Shown here: positions 56,961-64,000 of the stretch, in pieces
How positions within the stretch are numbered: position 1 is the first letter of the stretch
Layout of the letters: every line of letters begins with the position of its first letter
Assembly (NCBI GenBank): GCA_916613615.1
Contig: OU744720.1
Coordinates: 65,693,971 to 65,757,970 of the forward strand
DNA from: Steromphala cineraria
Taxonomy: Eukaryota > Mollusca > Gastropoda > Trochida > Trochidae
Direction of reading: 5' to 3'
Length of the DNA stretch: 64,000 nt
Notes under the pieces: generated by a model
Database searches by the model: none
The model's input: only the letters and a program-made list of their open reading frames with translations
What the model was told of the DNA's origin: nothing
Program-made: the position numbers and the translations under genes

Positions 56961-59900
56961 ATATAGACTCTATTAGAATAATGCATTTATGTAATTGTTA
57001 AACGATTATATTAACTTGGACTTATGTCATATCATCACATACTGTTTGGTTATGTCCAACGGTTTTGGGGATGGAACAAAGTTCTTATATTGTCCAAATT
57101 CCTATTTTCACTATTCTTTAGCAAAGGCATATCTTTTTTGCATGTTCATTTATTGTTTCAACTTAAATTTTAATGAGGCATATTTAAATCCTTCACGATA
57201 TGTTACCGTCCACGTCACCATATGATACAATATGGAGTGTAATGTGCACAAATCTCATTTATCATTTCTTTATTTTCCAAAAATCAAGATATTCAATACT
57301 CTTATAGCTCTGGCTCGTCCGTCTCGTATTCTCCCTCAAAAGCGCTTACTACATGTAACTATATCATTTTGTGTTGTCATCTTTGTGATCATTATTAAGT
57401 TATCTTCAGGAACGGAGTTTGGTTGTTCTTGTCTATTAAACTAAACCCGATGTGTCTTGTGTGTAACGAGAAGCAAGTTAATATTTGCATTGTTCTATGG
57501 GTCGCCTTCAATTCCTTCAATTCCTTAAATGACCCCAAATGTTACAATTGATTTTGCATTTTGCTACAGTGGCTTATTGAATACTTTGACAAATACTATG
57601 TAGGGTTTGAAAGGGAATATTTTTGACAAAGAAAAAGTGTGAATTGTTGGTTATTGAATTAGTTCAAAGACGTTTCAGAATTAATGAAAATAGCAAAAAT
57701 GATGATGATTAAAAGTATTTGTTTATATTTCATAAATGTGGGTATCAAGTTGAAGTTGTTCTGTTTTTGGCAAATTTTGTTTGAGTATAGTTGCAAAGTT
57801 TGAAATAACAGCCACATAAAAGGGTGATAAACTAAAGTACTCACAGGAATAGAAATAATATGTTTATTCGCGTTTATTACTTGACTAAACTAGGCCTTAT
57901 GAATGCATTGAAAAACTATATTGCCTTTGTTCAGGTAAAACTTCCCAAAATTTACATATTTTCAAAACATTTTGTAATATGTTATACATGTAGCCTACAT
58001 CACACTCAGCAATGCGTGTGACAATAAACCTTCAACACTCTTTTCACTTGAATTTGAAGTTGCACGTGCGTTGCCTCAGCAACTCTGCAATTGACAACAA
58101 CAGTAAATAATAAACTCCTAAGAATAGCAGTTTGTTACACACGGTTCGGTCTGTAAACAAATAAATCCACGTAGTTTTTCAATTATTTTATGAATTTTAA
58201 AATCATATAAGTCATGAATAGTAGAGGACATACGATATAAAATACTGTACATTTAGCAATGTATTTTAGCAGACGTTACTGAGATTACACCTCAAATAAT
58301 GCTATAGCTTGCATTAAAAACATATATTCCGACTTCGAAATAATTTGTGACGTAAAAATGACTCTTTTTTTCTTCCCTGTAAACTCATATATTACTGAGG
58401 ATTTTACAAAGACACTCTGAAAGTTGGGAAAAATCATTGTGAATGAATATTTAGAACTCAAATTTGAAGTTTGTACCAAAAAAAGAAATAATCAACAAAA
58501 AGCATTTTATTTCTTTTTCCGTGAGTACTATGGTGCATGCATTTAATTAATGTAACTCGTAGTTTGTAGCATTTTTCCACAAAAGAAGAGTAATTGTAAG
58601 TGGAATGATGTTTTAAAAAATCAGATGTTTCATAAACTGTAATCTCCTATTTCTGACAGGAAATAAATATCAGGAATCTGTCAATCGATTTTATACACTT
58701 ATACACCATGGGTCCTAAAATCGTTGTGGATGTAAGCGATCAAATTATGAGCTCTTAAAGTTGGTATGTCGTGTCATTAAAAATCTTCAAGAACAAATAA
58801 ATTCATTCTAAAAATGTTTCAGCTGCATCCCAAAGAAATCAATAATACAACGACAATTACCATACAGAACGATAACCTTTTTGTTATTTCTTGGCATTTG
58901 TGATCGAATACTGGACATGCAATTGCCATTAGATTGCAAGGAATCGATTCGACTTGTCATTTTGGCTGAAAAGGGTGCCATATTAAGTCTTAATGTTGTA
59001 AGTTGCAGATGAGCGTTTAAGAAATCTTATTGAGAAAGACGTAACTACAACATGTTGCCCTTCATATATAACATGGCATTGTTACCCTTAAAACAGTACG
59101 CATATCTTAAATAGCTTGACTTGTAAAATTAGTTTAATGCCATCAACTAAGACATGTTAATGCAAGTAATGGTATTCAGACCACATGATTCTGTTTTCAC
59201 AAAGCAAACATTTTTGATTATGTATACCAGATTCCTCGATTTGTAATGTATACCCCAGGTATGATGCTTGATATATGTCCTGCACCTGAGATGACATAAA
59301 CGTTCCTTCGAGTAACATAAAAGACTGACGTGACAGGTATATCGAATCTCTGTTTGAAAGACATCAGGGAGCCTGACTGAGATTATTACATTTAAACAAT
59401 CTAGTGCTGTAAGTTGAAATGTTCATCGGAATCACGTTCACTGTATTGTAAAGTATTCAAAAGAAAAGAGGATGAGAATAACCACCTTAAAGGTACAGTA
59501 GCACGTGTTCTTGTTAATAAACTGAAGAACACAAATGGTTTTCATGTTTTCGATAACTATGATACATATCGCAAATATTATGACTCAACCCATTTGCATG
59601 TACTTGTTGCTGTATAAAACTTACTAAGTGTTAAATAAGAACAGTTTGCAGAAATTTTAGGCAAACCACCTATTAATTATCTCAAATATTTTGCGTAGCT
59701 TGAAAAACATTTAATATGATTGACAGCATGGTTATGGTTTGCAAGCTGGGGCCTTTGTTTACATTTTATTTGTAACCTATGCTATGTTCGGGTGAATTTA
59801 ATCGCTCTGTTTGTCCAATCATTTAAACTATAATTACATATGTTATTATTTATTGTTTTATGTGGTATTGTTGTCTTATTATTTAAAGATAGTACCTCAC

Positions 59901-62559
59901 ATTTCATTGGAATTGCACATTAACTTTGAAAAACTAGATGTTCCAATGGTTTCTGATAAAGACCGTTAACTACATTTGATCTGTTAAAAGGGGAAATTAA
60001 TAGCTCTCGATGACTGATATATTCGATTTTTAAGTGACTACATAGTTTATACACATAAACTAGTTTATTATAAATTCAAAAGTGCATTCTTCAGCTTTTT
60101 CATTAATGAGCTCTCATTTATGTTGTTAAAAGATAAATCGTTATTCATTTACTACATGAAGTTGAAAGGGGATGGGTGATTCACATAAATATTTGATTTA
60201 TTTGATTAAAAGAAAGAAATTGGTCGAGTCTTGGAATTCTAATAATGTCGCAGCACTCTGCCCATAATGTTTCTCATTCAAAATGGAAGAAAGCATTATG
60301 ACTTCAACACTTCAACAAAATCCTATATCAGGGTGCATTACTAATAAACTGGGCACAAAAGAGGGGTATTTGGAAATTAGAATAAAATCAATGATACCTT
60401 ATCCGTTTATTTGCCAATTGATGAAATGGTAATCATATATTCACCTTTATCCATAACATATTTGGTTCAGTATATGACAGCGTTGTATTTTCGTTTATGA
60501 TATATATGTAATATGATAATGGTTATATAATAATATATTTAATAGAAAAGTTAACTCGATCAATGTTGATTTCCAATAATTCTATTAATAATTTCTATAT
60601 TTAAAAAAAATGTTTAAAAAATGTTTAAATATTTCATTAAATTTAAAGTAAATGTTTCAATTCAAATTGTGATAGCATGGATAAAGCAATACTTTCCCGA
60701 ATAAATAGGAAATGAAGAATTTACATTAGCTTTCCTGGTCTATTTCAATAACAAGTAAACGACCGCATTTAACCTGAAGCTCATCACTGTCAAGTATTAT
60801 CAACTTCATATAATCTTTTTTTTTATTCCACATTTTTTGTGCACATATATATACATATATTCATACACATAGTTCATTCAAAGTTACATATTGGATGGTG
60901 GATATGAGTGATAGTTGCTGAATTGATTATCCTCAATATGACTTACAATATCAGTGTTTCATGAAAATACTTTGCAGTATACCATACAAGTTTACTAGAT
61001 GATCAACTTGATGAAATCTTGAGTTGAGATTTTCTGGGTGATGCTAACAGAGATATACTGCAATTATCAAGGTAAAGTGTCTATATCTTACATTCTAGAC
61101 ATGTGTGCAAAAGACGTATGTTTTGTATCACGTTTGAAAAATGAAATTGGAAAACAATCAAAACATGTCTTGATGACACTGCTACTGTTGCTTTATGAGG
61201 ATGGTAGAAACTGCATTGCATCGCAATCGCAATCAACCCTACAGAACAATAAGCAAGTTATCTTGTCATGAACTGACAAAATTGAACAAATTGAAACAGT
61301 TTGGTGGAAACAGAACAGGAACTTAATCGAATATCATTCCTATTCCAAAGCTAAGATAAATATATTCACATGTATTTTGCGTGGAAAGCTGAGATAAGTG
61401 TAAACAAATATTTGTCAACGTGTTACTGAAATTGATAGTAATGTTAGGATGCATGATTGATAAATGTTTTGAATCCAATTCAAAGTGAATGAAGCAAGTA
61501 TATTGCATCTTCCAAGCAGGGTGTGAAGTCAACGACGTTCTTGTAAATCTGCATATTTCACTTAAGTGACCAAGTACTCAGAATAATAAAAGATAAATTT
61601 GGTGTCGCTCAATGAAGAAAATGTTATTTTGAGTATTATTAATTCCTTATGTACCTTCTCAAAAAAAGTGTTGAATACATCTTTACAAATCCCTTCATTC
61701 ATTATCAAAACGCCAGTGCAATTAACTGACACTTAGAACGTTTATTATGTTCATGTTCTACAAAACCTCTTATCGATACACGATATGCTAATCAGTTAAA
61801 CAAACATGGTGAACCATATGCTAGTGGCATGGCCTTGACGTTTGATCTATCTGTCAATTTGACAATAACATTAAAAGCCTGAAGTCGATTGGCATTACAC
61901 AGGTGTGTTTGTAAGAGGTAAAAGCATAATGTATCAATTATCAGAATGTAAACTTCCTGAGTAGGGCATTCTATTGATGAAAATATATATAGTGGAAATC
62001 AATTCATATTATTTGCGGATGAATTGATTATCACCGTGCTTAAACCACATGTTGTAGTGCGGTGGTACCTTACTGTTTGCATCAAACGTTTCCACATATT
62101 AAATTCGTAAACAATACAGTTTATAATTCACTAGATGTTTTATATTCTTGCATGTACTGATTTTCAAGTTTTGACAATTGTTTCTAATAATAATACTCTT
62201 CTATACTAACATGTACTTCAAAAAAATTATTTATTTACACATCGGATAAAGGAATTTTAATTCTTGTTTGAAAGATCAAAGCAAGGAACATAAGATACAT
62301 TTCTTCAAACATGGGATTTAAGGATGAAATAAACAATAATCTTACCACACTGCCACGCTTTATAAAAGTTCATGTTTTTGTTCACAACGTTTATTTGCTA
62401 TGTTAGACATGGGTTTAACCAGAGCGTAGCTGGTTTAGATGGTAGGAGATGTTTTATTTTACAAAGGACTTTAATCTAGTGTCATCGTAATTTCAACCAA
62501 ATCGTAGGAAACAGTTCCAACTCAGATGCATCATGCCTTAAGGAATTTGTTTTAAGTTC
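56961..62559 (+). other. Unit tail shared with U5, no gene seen
   Basis: Parallel to 45490-51690 with small gains and losses. 59487 repeats the TTAA-element-like end of 47929. 60720-61040 is extra relative to U5 (near 49500). The empty site for the U5 MITE is at 62099. The 67-codon frame 59414-59617 crosses the TTAA-element-like end and is broken in U5. Confidence 0.45.
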
Positions 62560-62830
62560 AATTCCATGCTTTTTCTTTAATGCACTATTCAACTCTGTTG
62601 GCATTGAAGTGATAACACTAAAACCAATGGAGAACATGGCCATTGCTGAAATTGATTGATATCGATTAAAGGGGAGCACTGTTGAAATGGTTCTTCAATG
62701 CCAGTATTTTCCATTTGAAACATGCAAATTGTTATCAATGTCATTGAAATGTCTGCCTTTGGTGTGTTTGAAATGTTAAAATGTGACAAATAAGGCTAAA
62801 CTTAACAGAGTCTGACAGACAATTTAAAAT
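62560..62830 (-). repeat. Diverged R cassette in U6
   Basis: Near-copy of 51690-51960 ('GAAATTGATTGATATCGATT', 'GTCATTGAAATGTCTGCC'). Confidence 0.5.
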
Positions 62831-64000
62831 CAATGAAGGTTTTACTGCATTACAATGTCATATATCACTGCTGATAATGGAAATGATGTGTACATGAATC
62901 TATGAACATGTATATCGTCATACAACATCTCAATACCATATTAGATATCTTCTTTTCTTCAAATTGAGTATTTTTTCCCTACGAATATACGTTCATATCT
63001 CGAGAAACGGAGGAAAATTTAAGATTTTCATCATAGCCCTTGTCTGCACATTGGAAACAAACATAATTGTGTGTATCAAGAAAGTGATACTCTTTTCAGA
63101 CAGTGCCCAATGGGAACTATTACATTAGCTTTTTGTAAAATTGATACTTGATAAAAAAATTATATATACAATCAAATGATAGGTCCTTCAATTCTAAAGA
63201 TTTATAATTAGTTCATTTGAAGAATTTCTGATAAAACCGCCAATGATACATTCATAGAGTATGGCTTCATTTCAAAAAAAAATTCTCATAAAGTAGATAT
63301 CATATTATAGAACTGTCAATAGTAAGCTGATAAACTCCTTGAGAGTTAAACGGTGAAATGAATATATCTCAATTACTGAATCATGACATCTATAAGTGCA
63401 TACTTGTCATAATTGATATACATAGAAAGGTTCATTATTTTTTAAATGATATTTCCTGTGTTGTTTATCAAGGAACTACCTTTATGAGATTTCTGCATGA
63501 CGTTGGAAGTACTTTAAATACTACGGAGACATATCGGCACATTTTTATATGAACACTTGGGTCGAAAATAAAGTACCTCAAATTTCTTAATCATCTCATT
63601 TACTTATTTCGAAAACATTGACTAAATAAATCATTACATACCATAAAATAAAACAGTGATGTTTTCAGTTTGCCAAAGGTCTGTTAAATGATCGTATTGG
63701 GAGAGGATATTCAAATAGAAATTAATTTAGGAAATACAAATTTACAAATATCGATACCAATGTAGAATGCATTAATATTTTCTGTTATAAAGATTATCGG
63801 TATTTTGTTGATTACAAGATATATTAAAACCTTAATTGATTCAAAGGTTTTGTATATAAGGTTCTTTTTTAAAAATGGTGTTACAGCAGTTGTTATAACT
63901 CTTACTTTTGTATGCTCTGGCTATTAACTGATCCAATTGCAATTGTGGAATAAAGACTGTGTCGTAAAAACTATTTATCAACACGTTTGAATATAGTCAT
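62831..64000 (+). other. Unit tail to window end, no gene seen
   Basis: 62831-63600 matches 51961-52680 ('AATATATCTCAATTACTGAA', 'GAGTATGGCTTCATTTC'). 63600-64000 has no counterpart that I recognise; 'AATAAAGACTGTGTCG' near 63950 is a polyadenylation-like word without an associated frame. Confidence 0.35.

Larger units (their letters stand above)
54201..64000 (+). repeat. Array unit U6 (runs off the window)
   Basis: R-like segment (54300-54600), then from 55267 a direct repeat of U5 from 44223, at offsets growing from about 11.0 to 11.5 kb and falling back to 10.9 kb as insertions and losses accumulate. It shares P'-Q', the long tail and the diverged R. Private features are the 55558-56041 block and the absence of the U5 MITE. 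Confidence 0.7.

Noticed and set aside
1..64000. CRISPR array, operon or bacterial gene cluster
   Set aside because: No short regularly spaced direct repeats with unique spacers, no packed coding frames, and clear eukaryotic SINE and LINE remnants.

Overview
The window reads as non-coding eukaryotic DNA from an animal. It is AT-rich (about one third GC by eye), has no long open frame, no operon-like packing and no intact gene. It carries a tRNA-Asp-derived SINE, non-LTR retrotransposon tails, TTAA-flanked MITEs and foldback elements. This mixture, and the 171-base 'TTTCCGGACCATATCTCC' repeat, resembles marine invertebrates, perhaps a mollusc. That placement is a guess from repeat style, not a measured result.

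The dominant structure is a degenerate head-to-tail array of at least six units. U1 is 1-15676, U2 15677-26574, U3 26575-33430, U4 33431 to about 42350, U5 about 42350-54200, and U6 about 54200 to the end. U1-U3 share start points exactly. U4 begins the same way and changes into the sequence type shared by U5 and U6. U5 and U6 repeat each other at a spacing of about 11.0-11.5 kb from 44.2-52.7 kb onto 55.3-63.6 kb. Unit lengths differ because of large deletions (U3 lacks a LINE tail and the right half; U2 lacks about 1.95 kb kept in U1) and because of private insertions.

Each unit is itself mosaic. I name the recurring cassettes F1 and F2 (plus orientation) and R (the same about 0.5-kb cassette inverted), P (a 'GATTCAGG...ATGAAAG...GATGTTGATTGATGAAG' core), Q (a 'GGATCAATACAAACGAATTG' core) and S (a 'CACGTTTGAGTC...TATGGTCTCTGTGACC' core). 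The full order is F1-Q-F2-P-S-(LINE tail)-R-P'-Q'-P''-S', then F1 of the next unit.

Private insertions can be read precisely because the neighbouring units act as empty sites. U1 has a 675-bp block between 36-bp direct repeats, a 567-bp inverted-repeat element inside the LINE tail and two inverted foldbacks. U2 has a SINE, a 63-bp tandem duplication and a 455-bp TTAA MITE. U3 has a TIR element holding a tRNA-like sequence, joined to a 146-bp hairpin. U4 has a 661-bp TIR element. U5 has a 357-bp TTAA MITE, and U6 a 484-bp block with 33-bp inverted ends.

I found no protein-coding gene that I would defend. The only clear protein homology is the C-terminal Cys/His motif of a non-LTR reverse transcriptase, present as a pseudogene in U1 and U2. 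A few short open stretches (in P, Q, S and a locally GC-richer patch at 36.8-37.0 kb) are recorded at low confidence.
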